DNA of 64,000 nt from positions 1,901,669-1,965,668 of the forward strand of contig JADWQD010000009.1 in the NCBI GenBank assembly GCA_016110215.1, given 5' to 3'. The position numbers and the translations under genes are program-made. Origin of the DNA: Capronia americana. Lineage: Eukaryota > Ascomycota > Eurotiomycetes > Chaetothyriales > Herpotrichiellaceae. The notes beneath the pieces were generated by a model. The model was not told where the DNA came from, did not search any database, and worked only from the letters and a program-made list of their open reading frames with translations. Position 1 is the stretch's first letter; every line of letters begins with the position of its first letter. This document shows positions 40,447 to 51,822 of this stretch, piece by piece.

Positions 40447-41883
40447 ATGTTATATACGGACCAGGGCACTGTAACTTCACCAAACGACTCCGAAAGATGC
40501 TTCCAACCGCAACCACCCACAAAACTCGAACTTCCTTTCGGTAGCTCACCTCGTGCGATGAGAGCTGCCCACCCCAACAAACTGGGCGCACTAAGAAAGA
40601 AGGCCTTTTCGCATAAAGTCCGCACCGGATGCATCACATGCAAGTAAGTCGTCTCTCGAGTCTGCTATTTCTGCTTATACAAGGACAGGCGTAGAAGAGT
40701 AAAGTGCGACGAGAACAAGCCTGCCTGCCTCAATTGCGAGAGAGGGAATCACGAGTGTCTAGGCTATGCGGTGCCGAAAGCGAAAGTCTTCACACTAGGA
40801 GGCCAGCAAGGGGAATCTTTCTTCGAGGAGGCATCCGTATCAGCGACGTCAACCGAAGAGTTGATGATATTCAGGTCACCCAATTCACCATTCGGCACCG
40901 GGGAGGAAAACAGCTATCTGCAGCACTGGCTCCTTGTAACATCACCTTTGCTGGCTCATTATGGCCCGGAGGGAGATTTCTACACTGTTGTCGTCCCGCA
41001 ATTCGCTTGGAAGTCTCCCACTATCAAACACATGCTGATCGCTCTTTCAATGACACATGAAAAGTTCCAAACCGGCATAGCGAAGGTCTCCAAGGCAACC
41101 ACGTCGCGAGCTGTTTCACATTATATCTCCGCGATTGCAGGCATCAGAAACAACAATCTGTCGAAGCTCGAAGTTGCCGTTGCTTCCCTGGTTGCATGGG
41201 CTCTCGAATTGATGCAGAATAACCTACCAGCAGCCGTTACACACTTGCGCGCCACGTTCCGGCTGCTCCATGAACACGGGCAATTGAAATCATCCGAAAC
41301 GGCCGAGCACGTTGTGCAGAACTCCATTAGACCAACGGCGAGGCTGGCAAAAGGGTTGACTTCCTTAATGCTCAAAACGGGTCTCAAAAGGGGACCGATT
41401 GAGCCGCAATACTCCAACCACCTGTATGCCCCGTGGATTGGCCCATCGTTTTCATCAATCGTTGATGCACGGACTGTGCTATGCGAACTCATCGAAACGA
41501 TTGCCGGGGCTGAGCACGAGGACGATATCCGACAGCTTGAGAGACTGTTGAGCTACTGGTTTGAAACAGTGAGGCGTTGGGATCAAGAGTCGACACGTTA
41601 CCCCGGCCTCAAGGCGCTTCTTCTGTTATTTATTGTCGGCATGGCTCTCCTCCCCAGCTCTGACGTGGCAGGCTATAGCTATTCTGAGAATCCTGACACT
41701 ATCAAGTTCGTGATCGACAGCGCGGCCATGCTAATTACCGTCAACCGCGAGTCCGAACAGACCGATGAACAATTGAGGCAGACCCTGCGGATGCTATTGA
41801 ATTTTGTTGTCCGACTCTTTCCATATGACGCGAATCACAATCGCGCCTTGACGCTGTTGCAACAGCTGCACAAGAAAATGTGA
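40447..41883 (+). CDS. Zn2Cys6 transcription factor
   Basis: Nuclear DNA-binding regulator. Exons 40447-40643 and 40689-41883 (45-bp intron inside the zinc cluster) encode 463 aa. The joined cluster reads TGCITCK|RRRVKCDENKPACLNCERGNHEC with all six cysteines in C-x2-C-x6-C-x6-C-x2-C-x6-C spacing, at about residues 62-90. The C-terminal two thirds are helical, of the fungal-specific factor type often annotated DUF3468/Fungal_trans_2 (TIKHMLIALSMTHEKF, LLHEHGQL, LERLLSYWFETVRRW). An alternative start at 40558 (MRAAHPNKLG) would shorten the leader and is equally plausible. Target genes are unknown; neighbours give no obvious pathway. Confidence 0.85.
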
Positions 41884-43127
41884 TTATCAGGCTGTTCTCC
41901 CGGAAATTGCCTCACCGCCCGTCGCGCATTTAGTTTGTGTTTCTCGGACTGGCTTACTGCTTGATGTGGTTGAACTTCGGCTGATTGCTTGGACGAGAAT
42001 AAAGTCACGAGCACTTGACTGTATCTCAGAGGCAGACGGTTTCAGTTTCTTTCCAAGAGTCGAAAGACACTATAACTCCCTGACATCATCGTCAAAGCAC
42101 ATTCGCCGCACAAATCCGTGGGAGCCTCATTTGTATCTGCGAACCCGTTTTGCAGAGCACGAGACAATGCTTCTCGAGACACAAAGTCGGTTCTAGACGC
42201 CATCGACACGACAATTTTGAGCACACCTCATCCACTTCCGCAACCATGGAAAGTACCCGGCTCCCTCTTTTGATAGTCGCCATATTCACAACTTTATCAC
42301 CTACCTGGGACGAAGCCAACATGCCTGGACATAGCTCCCGTGCTTTCCTTCCGCAGCGCTTCCAACCTCTGTTACCGCTTGGCTGTGTTGAGGATCTTGA
42401 CAAGGCCAAATTCACACTTGGCGTTAACGGCAAGAGCTCGGCAGCAACGGGTGAATTCACAAGCATTACCAAGAAGAGACCGGAAGAGCTGGGAAGAGAA
42501 TACCAAGGATAATCGTCGCGAATGGAAGGAGTTTATGTTCACAGCGGACGGTCCGGTTGGGCACTACATCTCTGGTCACATCCCGTTTGCAAAGTCGCTC
42601 ATTGATCACGAGGATCATCTCGAGTTGAGGTATACAGCATGCCCAATAGTCCCGATGATATTGGGCCAATCCCCGGGGCGTTGGATAGGCGGGGGCATTG
42701 CTCCCTACCCCGCGATCTTGAGCCTCTGTCTGTCCGCGCGATCAAATTGGCCTGCCCTGTTCTGAAAGCCTCAACTTTTGTTCCGCCCGACAAGTCTAGC
42801 CAGGAAACGACTCCCGAACAGATACAGAAGTTATCGAATATGCGGAAAAAGGTAGTTCCACCTCTTATGCCCGATCCTTGTGTGTTTGCCAGGTGAATTG
42901 AGCGAGCTGATTCAATTTGGTTCCAGGAAACTGCTGACCAGAAGAAGCACTTGGGTAGGAGGCGGCATCTGGCTTGCAACATTCTCGTTGAAAGGGACAT
43001 TTCCTCGGGATGCAATACAAGCCCAGGCCGTTAAATGAATGAATCCTAGAGATGAGACTGCGCCGGGAATATGATGATGTTATCCTCGTAGTTGGGACGG
43101 ACGAAGAAATTGTCGAGATCGGAGGAG
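41884..43127. other. Intergenic with possible degraded or unresolved gene
   Basis: 1.24 kb. A plus-strand frame from ATG 42246 (signal-like start MESTRLPLLIVAIFTTLS) stops at 42512. A frame +1 stretch at about 42490-42630 reads plausibly (REWKEFMFTADGPVGHYISG), and the first frame resumes at 42639-42896 (ETTPEQIQKLSNMRKKVVPP). I found no splice set that joins them cleanly, so this may be a broken gene or an unresolved multi-exon gene. Confidence 0.25.
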
Positions 43128-43952
43128 TCATAGCTTTGACGGCCTCCAAACAGGCTGCCTTCTCTCCTTGAAAGCTTTCAGTCCTTCCAGAATATTCTCT
43201 CCCTTCTGCAGCTCAGCCCATTGAGTTCTTCCGGTTAGAGCAGTTGCCTCCACAACGCTTGCAGTTTCCCAACCCTGCCTCAGCCCAGCTCTGGTGCAGA
43301 TGACCGAGTCTGGACTGTTTTCGGCAATGAGCTTGGCGTACTCGACTGCTTCTTTGACCACATCGGCCTGGGGTACGACCTTGTTGACAATCCCCCACTC
43401 CATCATTTGCTGCGCAGAGTAGTACTTTCCGGTCAAGGCCATCTCACTTGCTCGTTGCAGGCCCAAAGTCCTGATCAGCCGTGGGAGGACACCAGCATAA
43501 GGTGCCACACCGCGTTTGACTTCGACCAAGCCGAACGTGGCTGTGTCTGCAGCGATGACAATATCGCAGTTCACGATCGTCTCGCAGCCGCCACCCAGAG
43601 CTAAGCCATTGACTGCCGCGATTATAGGCTTCTTTCCAGACCGATTCGACAACGGCACTGCACCAGGTACATCGCCAGGACCAGCGCCAGGTTTCGTTGC
43701 AGTAGACACCTTCGAATGCCATTCCTTGAGATCAGCGCCGGTGGAGAAGGCCTTCTTGCCCGCTCCGGTGATGATGGCCACAATGAGCGAGGGTTCATCA
43801 TCGAACCACCGGAAAATCTTCGTCAGCTCGAGTACATCCGCACCACCCATGCAGTTCAGCTTTTCAGGACGTGAGAAGGTCACGAGCAAAATGCCTGGTG
43901 CCGGGAACGAGAGTTTTGCAAAGTTCGTCGGTGGTGGAGGATGGACGGCCAT
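43128..43952 (-). CDS. Enoyl-CoA hydratase/isomerase family protein, peroxisomal
   Basis: Crotonase-fold enzyme acting on acyl-CoA thioesters, probably in peroxisomal fatty-acid or side-chain metabolism. Single exon, 274 aa. The oxyanion-hole segments are clear: ITGAGKKAFSTGADL and NGLALGGGCETI. The first acid of the hydratase pair is kept in FGLVEVKRG, but the second, usually in a GAGGT-like context, is replaced by APYAG, so isomerase, hydrolase or another crotonase activity is as likely as hydration. The protein ends in SKL, a perfect PTS1 signal that sends it to peroxisomes. It sits upstream of no obvious partner. Family certain; reaction uncertain. Confidence 0.88.
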   Translation of the reverse strand: MAVHPPPPTNFAKLSFPAPGILLVTFSRPEKLNCMGGADVLELTKIFRWFDDEPSLIVAIITGAGKKAFSTGADLKEWHSKVSTATKPGAGPGDVPGAVPLSNRSGKKPIIAAVNGLALGGGCETIVNCDIVIAADTATFGLVEVKRGVAPYAGVLPRLIRTLGLQRASEMALTGKYYSAQQMMEWGIVNKVVPQADVVKEAVEYAKLIAENSPDSVICTRAGLRQGWETASVVEATALTGRTQWAELQKGENILEGLKAFKERRQPVWRPSKL

Positions 43953-44482
43953 TGTCGCCAGATCGCCGCCGTGAAGAGGTCCGAACTAGAAGCGATCGCA
44001 CTGTAAGAATATATCTCTTGCTTTCAAGATACGCGGGAAACCCTCAAGCCACGGGTGATCGTGTTATGGATAGAGTAGATTGAGAAGTGATTTGGCGACA
44101 GGAGCTGGTGGATGGATGTGCTTGTATACAGCCGAGGTCTCCTGGGTCTCTTGGGGGTTATGCCGAGAGGTTGCTTTCATCCCCAATAGGCACTAGTTAG
44201 GCTGGCTATTGAGGGCAAGGACTAACTTAAATAGTTGTCTGACCAACAGTTTGACGATCAACGTTGTGGCTTGAGTGGCGTTGCCGTCTTCAGCCTTACG
44301 GTAGTGACCCCTAACTTTGTACCAACCACGATGACATGAAAAAGAACATTCCTGTTGATATATTGTGCGCCTTGTCCTGTCCCTCTATATACAAAATCAT
44401 TCCTGTTGCCATGCAGCCGACAATCAACCAAAAGAAAACGCAACATCGACGATTCCACGCAACGCCACGTGCCACATGTCGA
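43953..44482. other. Intergenic, crotonase promoter / GH16 3' end
   Basis: 530 bp between two tandem minus-strand genes. No additional gene or RNA recognised. Confidence 0.35.
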
Positions 44483-45905
44483 TTATTTACAGGTCCCATA
44501 ACCCTTTCTCTGCCACATCCTAACACTTTTCACTTGCATCTCGCTATTTTCCTGCCACGTTGTGTACCATTGTTCTTTGGCATCCCAGAAATCTTTTCTC
44601 GCCGTGGGAGAGGCGTCCACCCAGGGCTTACCAGCTTTGCCGTCTTGGAACCACCCATTCGTCCCACCAACTGCCACGTTGAGGATGAGGTAGAACGGCT
44701 CGTCGAAGGGTGTTGCCGGATTCCCTGTTTGTGACCACGGGTCCACGAAGGCCGTGCCGTTGGTGTCGGAGACAGGGAACTTGCCACGCTGCCAGAAGGG
44801 TGTCTTGAAGTTGGTATACAAGACTTGCATAAGGCGGGTATCAATGTAGGTGTAAAGGTGGGTCGGTGTCCATTCAAGACCGTAAGTATCTGGGGGGATC
44901 AGCTGCTATCTTACGAGGTAAAGAGAAACAAACTCACGGAAGCTATCGGCGTAGGTGGTATGCAAAGCATGTTGCCGGTTGTTGGTCCGCCACCAGGCGT
45001 CGTTGGCGCCGTCCGGTCCCCAGTGCAAAGTCGAACTGACGATGTTGTTACCGCCCATACCGTACGTCCAGTTGTTGCCCCGTGACTCTGCAAGGTCGAT
45101 CTGCCATCCTCGTTAGCCTGGTGGAGATGATAAGCAATAGTAGATGAGCTACCTCTCCGCTCCCTGGCCAAGGACCGTAAGTGTCGTTGACGGGAAGCAT
45201 CCAGATCGCCGGCCAGAGCCAGTCGCCCGCGGGCATCTTCGCAACGACCTCGATCCGCCCAAATTGGATAGAAGCACCCTTCTTGGTGTTGATTCTCGCA
45301 CTCTTGACGGGATTGACAATTGTTCCGTTCGTGGTGTTCGTGCTTGCCACACAGCTACTCCACGTATCAGAGGTACAGAAACCACTGGCTGTAAGGTTGA
45401 TGACGTTATTGGTCTCAATGAGATGTCTGTCCTGCAGTGTCGGCTTGATGGTCAGCAATCCGTCCTTGACGAAGACGTTCTCGTCGGTGCTGGTTGTCTC
45501 TTCGAATTGTCCATTGCCGAATCCGCCGACTTCGGCCTCCTTGGTCCAGATTTTGTCGTTGAACCCATTGGTGAAATCGTCCTCGTAGACAGAGCAGTAA
45601 ACCGGCGTTTCCACAGAAGCAAGGCCATCGTAAACTAGATATCCTGAAAGTGCAAGCCCGATAAGAAGTCCAACCAGGGGGAAGATGCTAAGCCATCGCT
45701 GTCGAGGATCTTTCTTGTCAAGCCAGGGCTTTTCGATCTTGTCTTTGCCTATCCGGCGAGAACGAAAGTACCTATTCGCCAGGCTTTGTTGGTGAATTGC
45801 GACCGAAGAGGCGTTCCTGGAGTCATTGAACTTGAATGGAGGCACCGCGGACGGCGCGAAATAGTGAGGCTCCGCGGCAGATTTCTCAGGTATTGATTGG
45901 GACAT
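44483..45905 (-). CDS. Membrane-anchored GH16 glycosidase (beta-glucanase-like)
   Basis: Glycoside hydrolase of the GH16 jelly-roll fold, acting on or remodelling beta-1,3(4)-glucans of cell walls. Exons 45153-45905, 44938-45100 and 44483-44889 (introns 52 and 48 bp) encode 440 aa. There is no cleavable signal peptide. Instead, about 70 basic cytoplasmic residues precede one helix (LSIFPLVGLLIGLALSGYLVY), giving a type II membrane anchor. The catalytic ExDxxE motif spans the first junction: E251, then I-D253-L-A-E256. WLWPAIWMLPV and TYGLEWTPTHLYTYID are typical of the bacterial beta-glucanase/GNBP-like branch. The enzyme would face the wall from the plasma membrane or act in secretory compartments. 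Confidence 0.9.
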
Positions 45906-48347
45906 GGTGGCAAATGCTACCCAGAGCTTATTGAAGCAGAAGATGTGCGCGCAACGACCAGTGTATTGAAATTCAAGAGTGTTTCGAGAGACAACAGTCT
46001 GCCGTGGAAGACCTCACGCCAGGTTGAGCGAGGTATTCGGGGCTCTCTCACAGACCCTTGGACAGCAGGCGCGTCCCCTGAGGAATGGGACAGCTGACGT
46101 AGAAGTGTCGGCACCACGTCGAAAGATTGAAGTTGACAGGGAGTGGTTTGGCAAACAGCCACCTTGTATGAACAGTTCTGGAAGCGCACCAGTAACATCT
46201 GCATCTGTGCTCGTGTCTCAAAGTCCCCTTGAGCTTTCCGACAACCAGCAAATCTCCTTTTCAGCCTGAAGTCTTCCATTTTTGGCACCGAACGAAAAAT
46301 TCTTGGATGTTCAGCAAATTAGAAATGCAGGGGGGATTCTCGTCTTCCTCAAACGCTAGACGATGTGATGCCATCTTCCCGCGGTGGAGGACTCAAACTG
46401 AGTGGCCTTGAGCCTAGTCTTCTGGTAGTAGAAGAATCCAGATACTTGTGTCCGGCACAATCCCGAGTGCAACCATGCTGGGCATCCTGTCATTGGCGGA
46501 TATTGGCTTCCAGCCGTTGAACATCATGATAAGACATGTGTGAGAGCGGGAGTACCTGCGCTAGGATATGTCAGAGGGGTGATCTCAGCAGGGTTGTTTC
46601 CTTCAGGTTCTCATGTGAACTGGATATGGGATTTGACATGGGACATGGGACATGGAACCTGGGCCGCGCTTTGTGACAGGGGATCTCCTGTGAGCCACTT
46701 GTTCGGCACTCTACACATAGCCGCACTGATGGACCTGCGCTGCACTCGAGGCTCCATTCAGCAGAAGACCCTAATCCTCGTTGAACACTGGTCAATGTAC
46801 CGTACACCACGCGCTGCCAAGCGTGAAGAGCGCACTCATAGTGAGACCGCTGAATCGGACTATTGAGGTCTCAGGAAGTCTGCGGCGGGCAGCGTGTATC
46901 GCCGTTGGTGGGAAGACCAGCGAATGACGTCCTTCCATGAAGCATGCACATGGTTGTTGATTAGGGACAGTGGGGTCAGATAACGAAAGACGGCAGTTTG
47001 GTATCGGCGATATTACTGTGAACTGTTACCCCCTGTGGGCTGGTAGAAGCGAGGCCACAAGTTGGGCAAATGAGCGGCCGTGGTCCTGCAAGGTGGACTC
47101 GGAGCTCGTGTTTACCGTTCGCCAATCTTGCCAGAATCCCTGTTGGCGCTCGACATGGCGTGCGAATGAATGGGCATGATCGACAACGACATGCACTTTT
47201 TTAGCTTGCCCCATACGCTTCCGGGTGATATCTCAATATGTCTCGTGAAGCAGTTTGAAAGGGGCCGCCTCCAGTGGCGCGGGTGTGGGCCAGGAGCAGA
47301 AAGCGTGGCTTGCCAAGCGCCTAAACGAGGTTTTCTGAAACAAATGAGGCTGCCGAGTTTCTTTGAACGTCCATTATCCTTGCCCAATGCTCGTGCAGAA
47401 TCCGTCTCCATCGCCCACAACAAGGAAACAGAGTGCCAAATAGTCACGGCAGTGGTAACGCACATGGCAGATGATGGGAACCTCTTCTAGCCGTCCGGGA
47501 TGACCCTGCCAGGCCTGCGCATGGTGAGCGGCTTCCAGTTTTAACAGGCTGACCGGATGCGTTGGGCCAGGCGACGACCCACTGAAACATGACTTTGATG
47601 CTCATCTATCGTACTATCGAAATCATACTCGTGTTTCCCCTTTGGGCATCCCATAACGCGCGAACGGTCCTCCTCCGATTTGATACCCTTCAGCCTCCGC
47701 CTGTGTTATCGCGCCTTCCGCATCGGCATTGGCAGTGTGCTGGTAGAGAAGCGCGTTCGCGACCGTGCCGCCAGCCGAGCGCTCACTTGGTTCTTTACGG
47801 ACTCATTTTGGAACATGCATGAGCGAGATTGCACTCACAGCGCAGGACCCATCTCTTCTCGTTTCTCCTAGCGTCCGACACACTCGAGACGGTTTGCTGC
47901 GCGGGCGACCGGTATGCCATGTTCACGAGCAGCTCCTCCGGAAGAACAATGTCATCACCTCTCGACTTCAAAGGGGCATCTGGCGGTATCGTCTGAGGCC
48001 AGGATGAAGAGAGCTATTTGTGGACACAGTAAGATAGCAAGTTGGATCGAGGGAGATGATGTCTCTGACTTTTCTCCCAGGTGCCTCTCCTCTCTCCTCC
48101 CATTCTCTGCCCGCTCTCTTTCCTTTCCATTGCTTTTCCATACGCTCGTTCTTGCGCATACCACACTCGTTTACCATTCACTCGCTTTGCTCTCGCAACT
48201 GTTACTCGTTTTTCTTTCCTTCAAACAGGTCTGAAGCCACTCGAGAGCGGTATTCTTACATTCATTTCGCGTCTCTGGATATCAATGCACTTGGTTTCGC
48301 CTTAATCAGCTTGAGTACATCTCATTTTCACAGTCCGATTGGAACTC
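45906..48347. promoter_or_regulatory. 2.4-kb gene-free region upstream of GT2
   Basis: No coding frame is convincing. A short direct repeat of GACATGG (three units, near 46635-46654) lies in it. From about 48060 to 48150 it is strongly pyrimidine-rich (TCTCC/CTCTTTCC runs), the usual mark of a fungal core promoter or leader just before a highly transcribed gene. The GT2 coding start follows 200 bp later. Confidence 0.5.
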
Positions 48348-51286
48348 ATGGAAATGGACGAGATTTCGCAGATGCCGCAGAGGCCTCCGATGGCGTACCA
48401 TAACGACGACTTCGATTTCGAAGCCCCTCAATACCCAACCCGTTCGCCGTCCCAGATGTCTTTTGCTTCACGGGCCGACTCGATGGCTCCCCTCGGATCA
48501 GCTGGCGCTTTCAAATGCGACATCATGGTCAAGTTCCTCCGCCAGCGGCAAATGGAGAAGCTCTGGTCCAACAGTCTGGACGGGGAAGGTGTAATCCTGA
48601 AGCGAGGCAAGAATGACTTCGTCTGTCAACCGTCGGAGCTCCTATTCGAAAACAACGGGCTATTCCATCAAGTCTGTCAGCTCAACGTCAAGGTGAGCGG
48701 ACAGAAGCGTGACGAACGGACGTGTGCTAAGCGGACTAGGTTGCCATGACGGTGAAGACTGATGTCATCGAGACATTCTTGCGGACATCACAGCTCCCGT
48801 ATGTTCCGTATGTCGATGGTTTGCGGATCCAGGTGCTTCCAGACATCAGCTTCTTATCGACCGGCAAAAAGCACCACTTTGCAGCATTCATTCAGCATCC
48901 AGGCTATCTTGTGGTATGGCACGATGACCCTGAACAAGTCATCACCAGGGCAGAGAAGATCGAACAACATCTCGTCTCTCTTCTGTGGAAGGACGAAAAC
49001 CTCGTCATCCCGAAGAGCGAAACTACCAGTGCGGCTCCGAGCATCCGGGAAAAGGCAGACAATGGCGACGCAGAAGAGGGGCGTCGTTTTGACGACAGCC
49101 CGAGAAAAACTATTCTTTATCAGGCTGTCCTGATGGGACTGGCTGGATTACTTGTCATCTTGACCATCGGAGTTGGATGGCGTAAGGTTGCCATTGAAGT
49201 AAAGACCGATACCACTTATGTTCGTCTTGCCCTCGCGGCTGTCATTCTGCCTCAGATATGGCTCGGCTGGTTCTTCTTTCAGACCTTGGTCAACGGCATT
49301 TCGCAGCTTTTTGGGCCTGTCAATCAACTGGACTCCAATTCTCGAACATTCTCGGGTATCAGGGGCAGGAGGCTTGAGACGGACACGCTTCCGCATGTGA
49401 CCGTCCAGTGCCCGGTCTATAAAGAAGGGTGCGTTACAACTCATAGGCTAGCTGATCTCCGCGCTAATTCGTGAGCAGACTCTGGAGTGTTATTGATCCT
49501 ACAATGGTTTCTATTCGCGAAGCCATTTCTACCTACGAAATGCAAGGCGGGTCCGTGAACATCTTCGTCAACGACGATGGCATGCAGCTCATCAAGGAAA
49601 ATGAAGCAAAGGAACGCCGCGAGTACTACGAAGAACACAATATCGGCTGGGTCGCTCGTCCCAAGCACAATCCCACCCCTAAACCTGACAGCGGTGAGAA
49701 AGCCTTCACTCGTGCCGGCAAATTCAAGAAAGCCTCCAACATGAACTACGCGATGAACGTCTCTGCGCGGATCGAGGACAGGCTCGCCGCAATACCTCGC
49801 CACGATGCTTGGACACAACAAGATGAGGATGAGGCGTATGAACACATCCTGCAGCAGATCATCGATGAGGACCAGGGCAGAACCTGGGCACAAGGCGATG
49901 TTCGCATTGGCGACTATATTCTCATCATTGACTCCGATACTCGAGTACCTGCCGACTGCTTCTTGGACATGGTGAGCGAAATGGAAGCTTCGCCCCAAGT
50001 CGCCATCATCCAGTTCAGTTCGGGGGTGATGAACGTTACGACGAGCTTCTTCGAGAAAGGTATCACGTTCTTCACCAACCTGGTGTACACTGCCATTCAG
50101 TTTGCTGTTGCAAATGGTGACATTGCGCCTTTTGTTGGTCACAACGCTGTCCTGCGATGGTCTGCTTTGCAGGACATCGCTTACGAAGAAGACGGCGTTG
50201 AGAAGTATTGGGCAGAGACAACAGTGTCGGAAGATTTTGACATGGCATTGAGGTTGCAATCGAAGGGCTATGATCTTCGCTTCAGCACATACTTTGGCTC
50301 CCAAGGCTTCCAAGAAGGAGTGTCTCTCACCGTGTACGATGAACTGGCGCGTTGGGAAAAGTATGCTTATGGTAAGTGCATTGTGGCTTCCGGAGATTCA
50401 CTCGACTCACGTCTCCTGCAGGCTGCTCTGAACTCATCTTCAATCCACTCATCTATTGGCCGACTCGAGGCCCGGTGACTCCGCTCTTCCGCAAATTCAT
50501 GTTAGTCTTCCACGGTTGATCGACATCTGAAATGGTTACTTACCCTGTATTGCCCCAGAACTTCGAATATGTCCATCATGGCCAAGATCACTATCATGTC
50601 TTACATCGGTACATACTACGCCATTGGTTCAGCCTGGTAAGTGGCGTCAAGACTCTTCCTCGTGTTTATCTGACTTTTAACTTAGGGTACTTACTGTTTT
50701 GAACTACTTTCTGATCGGCTGGTTCAATGGTTACCTCGACCACTACTACACGGATTCATTCAAGATCTACTTCTCTATCGTCGTCGTCTTCCAGGCGTTG
50801 GGCACAGTGTCGCTGGCAGTTCTCCGATATGTGAGATATATCCCCCGCTTGGTCCACCACACGCTGACTTGTCTCTAGCGTGTTGCTGGTCGCTCTCTCA
50901 TCGGCTCTTTCCTCGAAAACCTCACTTGGTTGCCACTCTTGACAATCTTCCTCGGTGGCATTTCCGTCCACGTGTCGCAAGCCATTGCCTGCCATATGCT
51001 CTCGATCAACATGAGCTGGGGTGCAACAGCGAAAGAGGCTACCCGCACGTCCTTCTTCGAAGAGGTTCCGACCATCTTACGCCGCTTCAAGTTCACCTTT
51101 ATCTTCTGCTTCATCATGCTATTTGCCATGATTGTGCTTGCTGGCGTCGGCCCACTCGGTCACTTGGTTCCCCATGACTGGCAGATCAAGGACTTTACGG
51201 CAATTTGGCCGATGGCACTTGTTGTTGCGTTCCATTTCCTTCTGCCGCTAGTGCTGAATCCGGGACTGATGCAGTTCACTTTCTGA
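48348..51286 (+). CDS. GT2: Membrane type 2 glycosyltransferase (GT2 family, ZtGT2-like)
   Basis: Processive-type GT2 enzyme at the cell surface; homologues in Zymoseptoria and Fusarium are needed for normal hyphal growth on surfaces and for plant infection (known of the family). Seven exons, 48348-48692, 48740-49428, 49479-50371, 50422-50500, 50559-50636, 50686-50830 and 50879-51286, give 878 aa. Two membrane helices precede the catalytic domain (VLMGLAGLLVILTIGVGW, LALAAVILPQIWLGWFFFQ). Motifs: VTVQCPVYKEG, NIFVNDDGMQ, a DxD in IIDSDTRVPADCF, SEDFDMAL for the catalytic base, and ELARWEKYAYG where chitin and cellulose synthases have QxxRW. Several helices end the protein. The product polymer is unknown. 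Confidence 0.92.
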
Positions 51287-51822
51287 ATTGATACTGTATT
51301 TCGATTCCTATTTTGTTACGCATACCAACACAGAAGGCACTACATACACGCATTATAAGGCTAGTTATGAGAAATAGAATATAAATAGATGGGCGCCTCG
51401 AAATAAGTAGCTATTTAATGTGAGCTCTCTACAGTCCCCGGTCACAAAGCACCATCAAAACAGCCTACCATGGAATCAAGCTTCGACCTGCTGGCGATTG
51501 CGACAGCCACGTGGATTGTGGGAGGCTTGAACTATGCTTAGGTTGACGGTCGATGCATAGGCGAGGTTTGACGCGACCAGCCTAGTTAGCTGCTTGATCC
51601 CCCACCCCAGAGGGCGAGGGATAATCTTCAGCCGCACCAACAATGGACGTCGCCTGCTGCTATCAAGATTCGACAACTGAACTGCAGCTTTTCCAACCAA
51701 ATTTAGTTCAAGTGCGAGATAATTTACGGCAAGGTTACATTTTGAGCCGACTCAACGATCAAGAAGCAGCGTCGCAACACTGGTGAACATGTTTCTCGAA
51801 ACCGATGTTGCTTCCATGATGG
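51287..51822. other. Convergent 3' region, GT2 / HeLo-pseudokinase
   Basis: 536 bp between two convergent stops; the first 150 bp are AT-rich, as expected of a 3' UTR. No gene recognised. Confidence 0.35.

Noticed and set aside
49441..50313. 290-codon minus-strand frame
   Set aside because: Antisense of GT2 exon 3, where DxD and NDDG motifs are clear on the plus strand.
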